The notes under the pieces were generated by a model, which worked only from the letters and a program-made list of their open reading frames with translations, searched no databases and was not told where the DNA came from. Below, piece after piece: positions 49,440 to 60,059 of a stretch of 64,000 nt of DNA. The stretch is from Meghimatium bilineatum (taxonomy: Eukaryota > Mollusca > Gastropoda > Stylommatophora > Philomycidae). The number at the start of each line of letters is the position of its first letter. Positions within the stretch are counted from its first letter, which is position 1. A program made the position numbers and the translations under genes. The stretch is from positions 28,133,623 through 28,197,622 of the forward strand of contig CM067315.1 of assembly GCA_034231615.1 (NCBI GenBank). The letters run 5' to 3'.

Positions 49440-49575
49440 TCGATTCATCTCTTTCTCGGACTTCTCTTGGCGCTGTATCTAGACGATGTTTTATTTTAAG
49501 CTCTCAGTTGTATTTGGCTTGGGCCCATTCTGACAAGGTGACCAAACCACTTTATCTGCTGACGTTCTATGGTCA
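49440..49575 (-). mobile_element. LINE scrap, GHLVRMGPSQI block
   Basis: The minus strand reads RQQIKWFGHLVRMGPSQIQL, the conserved block before the LINE C-terminus that is also present in LINE epsilon. Confidence 0.6.
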
Positions 49576-49800
49576 AATATATTGAAAAGCAGAGGTTGAA
49601 ATGGTGCGGCCACTTAATAAGAATGAACCCATTTTGGACAACATCAAGAACATACAACACGAACATGGAATCAGAGAAGGCAGTGGAAGACCAATAGGAA
49701 TGTGGATTGAAGGAGTTACCAACGTCATGGGACGTCACAATATTACTGCATATCAAGCGACCAAACGTGTCATAACCAGAAAATCGATCGTAGTTTAAAA
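49576..49800 (+). mobile_element. LINE scrap, same block in opposite orientation
   Basis: The plus strand reads EKQRLKWCGHLIRMNPFW, then GIREGSGRPIGMWIEGVTNV and NITAYQATKRV in two frames. It meets the minus-strand scrap almost head-on. Confidence 0.6.
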
Positions 49801-49914
49801 CTGTGACGCCTTACAGCAACGTAGATGGAAGAAAATAGATATAATAGAAAGTAGATATGTAAGTATGTGGTTTCTTAATATATCAATGCTATCCTCTAAC
49901 TACACAGATACACA

Positions 49915-50235
49915 CCTTCTTACATACTTTATACGTGCCCACAATTCAACATAGCCTCTCTCACACTTTTACAGTTCAACAAAGCTACTCCCACACATTT
50001 CTACAGATCAACGTAGCTACTCTCACACACATTTACACACTCATATAGTTCAACATAGCGTAGACCTTCATACACTCCCACAGTTCAAAATAACTTCTAG
50101 CATACACCTTCATACACTCCCACAGTTCAACATAGCCTCTAGCATACACCTTCATACACTCCCACAGTTCAACATAGCCTCTAGGATACACCTTCACACA
50201 CTCCCACAGTTCATACGTAGCCTCTAGCAAACACC
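49915..50235. repeat. 42-bp minisatellite
   Basis: About seven imperfect copies of a 42-bp unit (CTTCATACACTCCCACAGTT core), increasingly regular toward 50,200. It ends 44 bp from the receptor exon's splice donor, inside the following intron. Confidence 0.9.
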
Positions 50236-50278
50236 TTCATACACTTCCAGATCCACATAACCTCCAACAAATACTTAC

Positions 50279-50566
50279 CTGTAAATACGTCACAATTTTG
50301 CACATAGCATTTCCCAGGAACCATGTCTCAAAGATAGTCTGTGCAAAGCTTGGTGGCAAACAAAACACGATTGTCAAAAAGTCGGCAACAGCCAAGTTGG
50401 TCAAGAAAAAATTGGTGATCGTTCTCAAATACTTGTTTCTCCAGACAGAATATGCCACCAGGAAATTACCACCTACTCCTGTAAGAAACACCAGAATATA
50501 CGTAGCAGAGATCATCCACTCCGTGATGGTAAGTTCCAGGTAGACGTGGATGTTCTTCAGAAGATC
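50279..50566 (-). CDS. GPCR exon: TM1-TM2 to TM3 start, allatotropin/orexin receptor-like
   Basis: A 288-bp exon of exactly 96 codons, phase 0 at both ends. The acceptor is TTCCCCTGCAG|GATCTT and the donor is TTACAG|GTAAGT. Rhodopsin-family landmarks are the TM1 GN pair (residues 33-34, in LTGVGGNFLVAY), TM2 LAVAD (58-62) and CLPP. They are followed by the extracellular loop tryptophan (ETWFLG, residue 82) and the disulfide cysteine at the top of TM3 (residue 89). The ending MCKIVTYLQ and the start LTITEWMISATY fit the allatotropin/orexin receptor group, which binds neuropeptides at the plasma membrane and signals through G proteins. Subfamily placement is inference. A related neuropeptide receptor is possible. 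The next exons (TM3 onward) were not found in this window. Confidence 0.85.
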
Positions 50567-50734
50567 CTGCAGGGGAAATATGATCGATTCATTAATATTA
50601 TCTTATGAAATAATATTCTACATTATTGCACTACTACATTAATGTCTTGCCCCTGGCAGGACGTGACGATCCTGGATCACTGCTACACTGGAACGCCTCT
50701 CTTCGGTGACCAGAAATGCATCCATAAAACCCCC

Positions 50735-50880
50735 ATACAAAATCATTATCATCATGGCTCAGAAACATGGAGAGTGAATAAACAACTTGAAGACAGAACT
50801 GATGCATTTGTGATGTGGATATATTAGTGAATAAACAACTTGTAGACAAAACTGATGTATTTGTGATGTGGATATATTAG
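50735..50880 (+). mobile_element. LINE scrap with local duplication, in receptor intron
   Basis: Reads YHHGSETWRVNKQLEDRTDA, like the YGSETW region of LINE proteins. The following 55 bp (GTGAATAAACAACTTG onward) is tandemly duplicated. Confidence 0.5.
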
Positions 50881-50931
50881 TAAATAGGGATCAATAGAAG
50901 GTAGTACTGCTAGTAGAACATAATTGAAAAT

Positions 50932-51205
50932 AATACTCACGTGGGAGACAGGTAATGGAGTCCTACTTGATGACGACTAACACGCTATCACTGACGGATG
51001 TTTACATGAATAAATATGGTACATACAACAAAACAAAACACAGAATATAATCATCGACTTTGTCCTGTGTATTGTCATTTGTATGATTATATTCTGTGTT
51101 TTGTTTTGTTGTATGTACCATATTTATTCATGTAAACATCCGTCAGTAATAGTGTGTTAGTCGTCATCAAGTAGGACTTCATTACCTGTCTTCCATGTGA
51201 GTATT
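50932..51205. repeat. palindrome: two 123-bp arms, 28-bp loop
   Basis: Arms 50,932-51,054 and 51,083-51,205 are reverse complements with about five differences, all in the outer part. The loop starts CGACTTTGTCCTGTG. The arm sequence (ACAGGTAATG, ACGGATGTTTACATG, AAAACACAGAATATAATC) is the same family as the 58-kb palindrome. It lies in the receptor intron. Confidence 0.95.
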
Positions 51206-51654
51206 ATAGTGAATATGGAGAACTTTTTGGAAAAAGAAGGAAAGGAATAGTTTCTTACAACGCTGCTAATAAAAAAGAAATCACTATTATAGTTAGTTGA
51301 AATGTAGAGAGGGAGCAGTAAGGGCATTGTTTAAGGTTATAAGAGATGAAGACAGAAAGTAGTGAGGTTATTATAGTTAGTTATGTGGGGGGGGGGTTGC
51401 TAAGGATACCGCATTGCTCTCGTGTGGACCCAGTTTAATCTGAATGAAACAGTGGAACATCTCCTTACTGACTGCCTTTACTTTTAAACTGCCAGGACAA
51501 AGCGTGTACAACACCCTTAATAGCCACTGATTTACTGTGTGTACTAGGTCAGTTTAAAAAGACCTGCACTTTTTTTTAAAATGGATTGTGCTGCTGACAA
51601 GAGTAGAATTACTCATCAGCATTTGAACATCGACAACAACAACAACAACATGTG
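51206..51654. other. no gene seen
   Basis: Intron sequence with a G run near 51,388 and a short CAA repeat near 51,635. Confidence 0.5.
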
Positions 51655-52975
51655 GAGAGGAAGTAATGAGAGTACTATAATTAGTTATGAGAGATGTAGA
51701 GATGAAATATTGAGTGCATTATAATTGGTTTGGTAATGAGAAATGTAGAGAGGAAGTAATGAGGTTGTTATACTTAGTTATGAGAGGAAGTAATGAAGAT
51801 TGTGAGAGATCTAGAGAGGGAGTAATGAGAGTTAACTGTGAGAAATGTAGAGAGGAAGTATTGAGATTATTATACCTAGTTATGAGAAGATGTAGTGAGA
51901 GTTAATTGTGAGAGATCTAGAGAGGGAGTAATGAGGGTTAGTTGTGAGAGATCTAGAGAGGGAGTAATGATGGCTGGTTGTGAGAGATCTAGAGAGGGAG
52001 TAATGAGGGTTGGTTGTGAGAGATCTAGAGAGGGAGTAATGAGGGTTAGTTGTGAGAAATCTAGAGAGGGAGTAATGAGGGCTGGTTGTGAGAGATCTAG
52101 AGAGGGAGTAATGAGGGCTGGTTGTGAAAGATCTAGAGAGGGAGTAATGAGGGTTGGTTGTGAGAGATCTAGAGAGGGAGTAATGAGGGTTAGTTGTGAG
52201 AAATCTAGAGAGGGAGTAATGAGGGTTGGTTGTGAGAGATCTAGAGAGGGAGTAATGAGGGTTCGTTGTGAGAGATCTTGAGAGGGAGTAATGAGGGTTG
52301 GTTGTGAGAGATCTAGAGAGGGAGTAATGAGGGTTAGTTGTGAGAAATCTAGAGAGGAAGTAATGAGGGTTGGTTGTGAGAGATCTAGAGAGGGAGCAAT
52401 GAGGGCTGGTTGTGAGAGATCTAGTTAGGGAGTAATGAGGGTTGGTTGTGAAAGATCTAGAGAGGGAGTAATGAGGGTTGGTTGTGAGAGATCTAGAGAG
52501 GGAGTAATGAGGGTTGGTTGTGAGAGATCTAGAGAGGGAGTAATGAGGGTTGGTTGTGAGAGATCTAGAGAGGGAGTAATGAGGGTTAGTTGTGAGAAAT
52601 CTAGAGAGGGAGTAATGAGGGTTGGTTGTGAGAGATCTAGAGAGGGAGTAATGAGGGTTGGTTGTGAGAGATCTAGAGAGGGAGTAATGAGGGTTAGTTG
52701 TGAGAGATCTAGAGAGGGAGTAATGAGGGTTGGTTGTGAGAGATCTAGAGAGGGAGTAATGAGGGTTGGTTGTGAGAGATCTAGAGAGGGAGTAATGAGG
52801 GTTAGTTGTGAGAAATCTAGAGAGGGAGTAATGAGGGTTGGTTGTGAGAGATCTAGAGAGGGAGTAATGAGGGTTGGTTGTGAGAGATCTAGAGAGGGAG
52901 TAATGAGGGTTGGTTGTGAGAGATCTAGAGAGGGAGTAATGAGGGTTGGTTGTGAGAGATCTAGAGACGAATTAG
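51655..52975. repeat. 36-bp minisatellite in receptor intron
   Basis: About 30 regular copies (51,900-52,970) of a 36-bp unit (GAGATCTAGAGAGGGAGTAA plus TGAGGGTTGGTTGT), preceded by irregular related sequence. Variants GGTTAGTTGTGAGAAATC recur at intervals, hinting at block duplication. Both-strand frames (GCERSREGVMRV, SLDLSQPTLITP) are artefacts. Confidence 0.96.
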
Positions 52976-53034
52976 TAACGATATTGAAGCTTCTCGCTAG
53001 TTGAAACATACGAAATGTGAGACATGCATCTAAC

Positions 53035-53142
53035 CTGGTCAGAATAGTAGCATTGTCTTGTTTCTTTGTGGTGATATTTACAGTTGGCAGTCGAGTTATC
53101 GCTGGCCCAATATGATACCAGGTCAATCTCACGACTCATCAT
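53035..53142 (-). CDS. GPCR exon: extracellular N-terminus
   Basis: A 36-codon exon that joins in phase 0 to the TM1-TM2 exon. It begins MMSREIDLVSYWASDNST and ends CYYSDQ at donor GACCAG|GTTAGA. It holds an N-glycosylation site (N16-S-T) and two cysteines (21, 31), as expected for an extracellular leader of a peptide receptor. Joined to DLLKNIHVYLELTITEW, the spacing to TM1 is normal for the orexin/allatotropin group. Directly upstream, TCTGTTCTCCTCTAG looks like a splice acceptor and supplies an in-frame TAG. So either the ATG at 53,142 is the start, with an intron in the 5' UTR, or this is an internal exon read after a splice. Confidence 0.6.
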
Positions 53143-53411
53143 CTAGAGGAGAACAGACTTTGATTAAAAGTTTCTGAAATAATTTCCATAGAAATAAATT
53201 CAGTAAAATAGTTGTGATGTGTCTGTGACAGTGTTTCTTTAGAAATGACACCACAAATAAAGTATTTGTGAGTAGTCCATAAAATATGAGTATTCTAATT
53301 AAATGACATCAAAAAGTATTTATTAATATTTCATGAAATCTGAGTGTTCTCCTTCAATGGAATATAAATAATTGTTTTGAAAGATTAGCCAAAAGTGCAT
53401 CAAATCTTTAC

Positions 53412-53480
53412 ACCATGATACATCGCATTGCATTTGTTGTATTCCATCTTGCTAACAAGCAGGAGTTTGAAAATGAATTT
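53412..53480 (+). mobile_element. SINE A tail scrap
   Basis: CATGATACATCGCATTGCAT followed by GCAGGAGTTTGAAAATGAA parallels the distal part of SINE A. The rest of 53,143-53,719 is unassigned. Confidence 0.5.
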
Positions 53481-53719
53481 AGAGTAATCAGAGATTGCTA
53501 TTGCATGGTGAATAAAAAAATTGGTTTTGTGTTCAAGAGATGGTGCATTAGAATCTGGCTAGTGAAGTAGTGTTTACAAGGTGAATGGACTCAGAGATAA
53601 CTTGGGATTATCTCTTGAAGTGATAGGGTTACATGTTATGAGTGGTACTCTTTGGTTGAGAATGATGAATAATTTGTTTGCTCCAGCACACGATTGATAC
53701 GAGAAAAGAGCTTACAGTA

Positions 53720-54240
53720 GAATATGTAAGCTCTACGTCCAGAACAGCGTTGATGAGGCTCTCCACATGGTGTTGGAGATGTACTGATGTGGGAGGGGGG
53801 ATCAACTTCATGGGGAAAAGTGACATGTGCAAATTAAAGGACGCCTGAATGCCGAACGATTCCCCGCTATCATTGTTAATCCACACTTTCTTCCAATTTT
53901 GAATGCACCAGGGTCGATTTTTCAGCAGGATAACTCTCGACCTCATGTGGAGAAACTCACCATCCAGTTCCTCGCTGACAACAATATCCAGATCATTTAG
54001 TGGCCAGACATGAACCCCATAGAAAACTTATGGGGTTAACTCAATAGAAGACTCCACTAGAAAGACGTGGCTCAAACCAGTCTCCGACAGTTGTCTCTTG
54101 CACTGCGGAAAGAGTGAGCAGCCATGCCACAAAAACAGAGCAAACGGCTAATCGGGACCTTGTCAGGCAGATATCCTTTTTGGTTGAAAATGACAGGCTG
54201 CATATTTAAAATCGTATTACAATAAACTTAATCCTCTATG
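53720..54240 (+). mobile_element. Tc1-like DDE transposase remnant
   Basis: Reads GRLNAERFPAIIVNPHFLPI, then the second-aspartate block GSIFQQDNSRPHVEKLTIQF, and the third-acid block WPDMNPIENLWG. The C-terminal KRLIGTLSGRYPFWLKMTG follows. Four in-frame stops lie between 53,990 and 54,110. A 4-residue gap at WP/DMNP shortens the D-to-E spacing to 30 intervening residues from the usual 34. The N-terminal DNA-binding part is missing or frameshifted. Dead copy. Confidence 0.8.
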
Positions 54241-54349
54241 TTGTTCGAGCGTTTTTTTAAACAAGAACAATCATAAGCAGTTGTCGAGGAGAGTGTCTAA
54301 AAATGTGAGAATTCTCTTGCCACAAGCCAACCAGTTTCTACCGCAGACA

Positions 54350-54904
54350 TTAGTCCAGTTGGGTTATACCACAGCTGTGGGTACTAAACATAACGGTGCT
54401 CGCGATTAATTCACGTGGTTCCAAACCAATGCAAGTATTTATATACATCACAGTCATATAAAAGCACATAAAGTCACAAATAGTTGCATACAGTTCCACT
54501 TTAAGTCGGTTAGTAAAATCATTTGTAGTCACAAATAGTTGCATACATGGGTGCACATGGGACGCATTGCTCTCGGAGGACCCAGGGTTAGCAGATAACC
54601 AAGATCCCAAAAGTACCTCCTCGCGGTGCACCCTGGAAACTCGAGCTGATTCTGACCAAATCATTTGGGGATCGTGTCCGAGAATGTGGAGGTAGCACAT
54701 GGAGATATGACTGCACAAGAGACAGACAATATCTACGACACCACCAGCATCACCACATACAGCGACACTGTCGACATACAGTTCAGCTAGTCGGTCCAGT
54801 CCAAACATTGGAGGGGCGGCCAATGAAAAAGGCATTACCAATGCAACCGGAACACCGGGCTGACTATGACCAATTCGATTCAAACGGCAAAAAACCCACA
54901 ACAC
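54350..54904 (-). CDS. 184-codon open frame, unidentified
   Basis: The longest non-repeat open frame with a start. It is rich in C, S and L (VVDIVCLLCSHISMCYLHIL) without a recognisable domain. The segment TCACAAATAGTTGCATACA occurs twice inside (54,475 and 54,530). It may be a chance frame within an unknown repeat. No splice or promoter evidence. Confidence 0.2.
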   Translation of the reverse strand: MLWVFCRLNRIGHSQPGVPVALVMPFSLAAPPMFGLDRLAELYVDSVAVCGDAGGVVDIVCLLCSHISMCYLHILGHDPQMIWSESARVSRVHREEVLLGSWLSANPGSSESNASHVHPCMQLFVTTNDFTNRLKVELYATICDFMCFYMTVMYINTCIGLEPRELIASTVMFSTHSCGITQLD

Positions 54905-55604
54905 CTAGCTCACCCCCCCCCCACAATGCTTCACAGCATATATGAAAATGTCAGTTGATAAATAGAAAGATATTTTTAAAATTTAATTTCACTTGTTAGT
55001 TGTTTTTAATGAAATATTCAGTGTTGATACCACTATAGTTTATTTATGCATTTAGTTTTGCAAATTCTTCTCTAAAAAACACACATTACAGAGAAAAGGG
55101 CACCACGCCAATAGAAACAATAATATAGACGTTTTATACATTTTATTTATGCATGCCTAAACTTAATACACTTGAAATATTCAGCAAATATATTGTATTA
55201 TGGAAAAATATTAAATGGTTTAATAGATAGTTAAATCTTGAGGACAATATTCAAGAGAAATATATCAACATTTTACCCGTTAAATGTTGACCATTCCATA
55301 TATTTTTATCTCCCTTAGTCTTTCATAGAAAGTTACTGTCCCTTGCTTTACATAAATTCACTGTAATGTAAATAAAGTGTACCATATCCTGGAGCCTGTG
55401 TATAACAGCAGGGAGATTCCAAAGACACAATCATACGCATAAATTCACAATGTAACGAACTTTCCAAATCACATGTTTGGTGATTAAATCATGAATATGA
55501 TCCGATAGGCGGATTTATGAATTACAGGAAAATCCACGCATAAATTCATTTCCTGCATGTTGCTAAGCAATGTAAGAGTATCCTTATCTAGGGGTAAATT
55601 TCAA
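54905..55604. other. no gene seen
   Basis: AT-rich. Poly-C at about 54,914-54,923. Confidence 0.5.
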
Positions 55605-55750
55605 TGGGTACCGGATTAATCCGGAAAGTAAAGACTGCGAGGGAGAGGAGATGACTACCGCCCTCATTTGCAGAGCCTCTGAAATGTGAGATCGCTAACA
55701 TCTCACGCCCATACGGCATTAATAAATGATATGGGTTACTTTACTTTAAC
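55605..55750 (+). mobile_element. SINE G body, head missing
   Basis: GTACCGGATTAATCCGGAAA through ACCGCCCTCATTTGCAGAGC to GGCATTAATAAATGATATG matches the distal part of the 24.7-kb SINE. Confidence 0.78.
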
Positions 55751-56537
55751 TATAGTAGACAAAAATATATAGGAAATAAAAATCATTAACAAAAATAAAG
55801 CTTGAGTATTATTACTTTTTAAAATGTAGCTATAATTATTCTTGTGTAGCCTAACTTTTATACGTCTCGCTTAATTGAATTTATTTTATCAATGTTTCAG
55901 TATGATTAAAGCAATTATAAAAATGTTGACAAGACTTGTCGCTGAAGTTAATTGCTAAAATAAAAAAAACCTAGGACATTTTCAATGAGTGCAGCTTTTC
56001 TCTCTTTTGTTCATTAAGCCTGCGTAAAGGAGAAAAGACGCTTCACGTGTATATTGTGAGGAATGCAAATATATATTGAACAACTTGTACAATTCTAAAT
56101 GATAGTCAATACTTTATTGAGCTTGCAAAATATTTTGTCCATGTTTGATGTGACAACAATTCCGTAAACACTTTATATTCTAATTTTCTACGATTTATTT
56201 ATTTTCACATTGCTAGTTTCATTAAAACACAATACTAGCGTGTGGGACTTCCTTCATAATCGGGCATCGGTGAGCGTATTCCTCTATTTTTCTAACTCAA
56301 AAAGTAAAATAAGAGAAATCTTTAATTATTAGAATAACTCAAAAAGTACCAAATTAAAAAACATATCTTAGATATTCATTTAAATAATTGTAAATCATTT
56401 CAGCTTAACCCTCTTTGTCGTCGTTAACGATAATTAATTTGAAAAATTCGAAAGAAATGTGTGGTAAGTAAAACCCCGCACATTTTTGCATATTTCAAAA
56501 AAACAGTCGAAATGAAATTTAACACGTAAAACGAGAT
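55751..56537. other. no gene seen
   Basis: Very AT-rich. Nothing recognised. Confidence 0.5.
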
Positions 56538-56822
56538 GCCCGTGTGTTCTCGGGCCCGAAAGGGGAGCAAAGAATAGCAACAATGTTTACCTTCCATGCA
56601 TTTGTACGAGGCGACTAAGGAGGTTATGGGATGGAGTTGGCTGTCCCATCCCATATAGGGTCAGTGACACAAAGCCATGCTGAAGTTGGATGTGTCAGGC
56701 CGAAAGGCGCAGATGTCGCAGCAATGATGTAAACCATGACACAACGCATTCCGTTCTCCAGACTACATCCTGCTGATCTGCAGGAGTTTGAGAACGAACG
56801 CAGAAGAAGAAGACGAAGAAGT
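56538..56822 (+). mobile_element. SINE A, near full-length copy
   Basis: From CCCGTGTGTTCTCGGGCCCG to GAACGAACGCAGAAGAAGAA. Confidence 0.82.
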
Positions 56823-57419
56823 AATACGAGAACATGTCCAAGAAAAAATAGTCATGTGGTCTCATCTGGATTTATCCTTCTACAGTGATGTTACCTGACA
56901 GTAGAGTACGTCTTTTTCTGCATTTCTTGTATACAACAAACCCCCAATTCACACTGGGAGGAGGGTACTCTCCGTTTTACTTGCTTCCTAATATTTAAAA
57001 TCTTGTTTTATTTTACAAAAGGGGGGAAAAGGTTTTGAAACACCCCCTCCCCCTCCGCCCTCTTTCTTTTCTACTTGGAACAATGCTTGAATAACTATTA
57101 ATTTATTGCGACAATTGCACTGTGATTACTTGCCTCTAGTTTCCAACCCAGTGTTTTAGAGAACATCTAATTCTTAATCCTCTCTTGATAATCCTGAGAT
57201 TACAAATGCCTCTGATAATTAAACTTGGAGATCTTCTATCTGTTTGAAAAAGATGAATGTTTCCCCCAGAGATATCATGCCAGAGCTAAAAACGTGCTAG
57301 CCTTCTTATTAGCATGGAGAGACTACAGTAAGCATGTTATCTCACTAACGTGCAATCAATCAGGTGCCACGTCGAGTAGCGGAGGCGATCATGTTTCTCC
57401 ACAACTTTCAGTCTAGTTT
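56823..57419. other. no gene seen
   Basis: Contains G and C runs (57,021-57,058). Nothing recognised. Confidence 0.45.
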
Positions 57420-57690
57420 GTTCAGTTCAGTATCGTATTCGTTGAAATGCGTAATTCAGTATCGTATTCGTTGATATGAGTAATTCAGTATCGTATTCGT
57501 TGATATGAGTAATTCAGTATCGTATTCGTTGATATGAGTAATTCAGTATCGTATTCGTTGATGAGTAATTCAGTATCGTATTCGTTGATATGAGTAATTC
57601 AGTATCGTATTCGTTGATATGAGTAATTCAGAATCGTATTCGTTGATATGAGTAATTCAGTATCGTATTCGTTGATATGAGTAATTCGGT
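57420..57690. repeat. 29-bp minisatellite
   Basis: About nine copies of a 29-bp unit (GTAATTCAGTATCGTATTCG), one shortened by 3 bp. Confidence 0.95.
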
Positions 57691-57778
57691 GATATACTCT
57701 ATAGATTCTATTTTGTGTTCTGAATCTTATAAAAGCAAGACCGAATATATGTATTCCCCAGTATTTCTGTGGTTTTCA

Positions 57779-57852
57779 TTGGTGGTAATCTTGGTGGTAA
57801 TCTTGGTGGTAATCTTGGTGGTAATCTTGGTGGTAATCTTGGTGGTAATCAC
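57779..57852. repeat. 12-bp tandem repeat
   Basis: Six copies of GGTGGTAATCTT. The interval 57,853-58,075 has no gene that I recognise. Confidence 0.95.
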
Positions 57853-58075
57853 AGTGACTAATTAAAAGAAAGAGGATTTTCTTGACACATAAATTCACTA
57901 AGTTTGTCAATAACACTGAAATCTATAATTAAAGGACAAACGTCACATTCCCACAAATGTAAATTGTGGTTTCTATACCATAGTAGGTCACACGAAATCA
58001 ACATTAAAGATCATCTGCATTGGAAAAATAATCCGTCACTGATGACGTCTTATTTTTATCGTGGCTATATTTTTC

Positions 58076-58541
58076 CACGTGTAACACAGGTAATGAAGTC
58101 CTACTGAATGATGACTAAAACACTACACACTATCACTAACGGATGTAAATATGATACATAAAACAAAACACAGAATATAATCTACAGATGACAGTACACA
58201 GGACAAAGTCGACGTTTCGGACCAATAGGCCTTTTTCAAGACACGGACATAACATACAAACATAAAAAAACCACAAGTAAAAATGAATGCTATCCGAGTG
58301 AAATGTGGTACTAAGATAGATGGATAGCATTCATTTTTACTTGTGGTTTTTTTATGTTTGTATGTTATGTCCGTGTCTTGAAAAAGGCCTATTGGTCCGA
58401 AACGTCGACTTTGTCCTGTGTACTGTCATCTGTAGATTATATTCTGTGTTTTGTTTTATGTATCATATTTACATCCGTTAGTGATAGTGTGTAGTGTTTT
58501 AGTCATCATTCAGTAGGACTTCATTACCTGTGTTACACGTG
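58076..58541. mobile_element. perfect 220-bp inverted repeat of a hammerhead-like element
   Basis: Arms 58,076-58,295 and 58,322-58,541 read as exact reverse complements, with a 26-bp loop. Each arm carries TTGAAAAAGGCCTATTGGTC followed by CGAAACGTCGAC (plus strand at about 58,380-58,411). This is a stem-loop flanked by near-hammerhead core bases. The outer part matches the 51-kb palindrome. It may be two head-to-head terminal repeats of a Penelope-like element. Confidence 0.85.
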
Positions 58542-59511
58542 AGTACTATTTTCCATTATGTTCTACTAGCAGTACCACCTTCTATTGATTATATTTTTCC
58601 AGTATATTTATACTTTTCGTCACAGCCAATGAATAGTTTGAAAGGGGAAAAAAGCAATAAACAAATAAGGCTTATTTTCCCACATCAACAGGGACTGTCG
58701 ACAGACTCGGCCGTACTGTAAAACAAATGCAACATTATGTACATTCATAAAACCTTCATAAACCTATAATTTGTTGAGAAAACTTTTTAATATATTTACA
58801 TTTTTACGGGCAAAAATTGTTTCGTAGTGTTGTGGAAAATTTCAAGATGGAGATGAAAGATCTTTTCTATCTAACAAGCAGTTTTGAATAACATAATTCC
58901 AGCTGAGTAACATGAATTATGGAACGAACTAAAGAATATTTTATCTTATTGGGGGCTACATTTTAGCTTAAAAAATAATTTCCAAATTGCATTGAGTCTG
59001 TAAGCTAACGTTTGCTGTTGTTGAAATGTTTTAAATCATTTTAATACACTTAAAAAACTTCCCGCTATCAATAGAAGCTTGCCAATGGTTTCAATATTCC
59101 TAGTTGGGCCAGGTTTCAGACATAGTCCAATTGCAATAGATAGAATTACATCTCGTGTCGTATTGTAAATTAAAAGATAGTATGTATATTCAGCAACAGT
59201 TATGCAATTTGTTGTGTTCAGTGTTCCTTCAAGTTCTTTCCCCTCCGAGACCCTAAACTGTCCACCATTGATCCTATATCGCCTCTTGCATCTCACGCCC
59301 CCATCCCCATTTTCAGAAACCTTGCACTATACGATATCATTGGCTTCCTCGTCGGGTGATCTAACGTTAACCGTCCAGTTCAATCGGCTTCTAGCCTAAG
59401 GAAATGGGCACCAGAATTTCTAGAAAACTAATATCAAAGGGCGTGGTGCTGACCACATCATCCGTTTGTATGGTTAATGAAAAATACAGGACTAACATTG
59501 TATTCGACGAT
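58542..59511. other. no gene seen
   Basis: The first 75 bp (GAGTACTATTTTCC, GTTCTACTAGCAGTACCACC) continue the 58-kb repeat and match 50,885-50,931 in reverse. The rest is unassigned. Confidence 0.45.
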
Positions 59512-59957
59512 ACGCCTCGGGTTAGAATAAGGGGAACTCTATAGTTCAACTGTTACTCGGGTTAGAATAAGGGGAACTCTATAGTTCAACTGTTACTCGG
59601 GTTAGAATAAGGGAAACTCTATAGTTCAACTGTTACTCGTGTTAGAATAAGGGGGACTCTATAGTTCAACTGTTACTCGGGTTAGAATAAGGGGAACTCT
59701 ATAGTTCAACTGTTACTCGGGTTAGAATAAGGGGAACTCTATAGTTCAACTGTTACTCAGGTTAGAATAAGGGGGACTCTATAGTTCAACTGTTACTCGG
59801 GTTAGAATAAGGGGGACTCTATAGTTCAACTGTTACTCGGGTTAGAATAAGGGGAACTCTATAGTTCAACTGTTACTCGGGTTAGAATAAGGGGAACTCT
59901 ATAGTTCAACTGTTACTCGGGTTAGAATAAGGGGAACTCTATAGTTCAACTGTTAAC
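59512..59957. repeat. 40-bp minisatellite
   Basis: Eleven copies of a 40-bp unit (CTCTATAGTTCAACTGTTAC core) with rare substitutions. Confidence 0.96.
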
Positions 59958-60059
59958 AGTATAATAACAAGCATATGTCTGATAAATAGAATATCTCACA
60001 TGCAATTCTATAAATAAGGAGGAAAAATTGTAAAAGGGTAATGAAGTTAGCTAACTAAT

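Noticed and set aside
50237-50278. Continuation of the receptor frame past YLQ (VSICWRLC...)
   Set aside because: The donor TTACAG|GTAAGT is near perfect and receptor homology stops exactly there, so the residues beyond are intronic.
51895-53132. Frames of 189 and 235 codons (GCERSREGVMRV and SLDLSQPTLITP)
   Set aside because: Artefact of the 36-bp minisatellite. The minus frame runs by chance into the region of the receptor leader exon but in a different frame.
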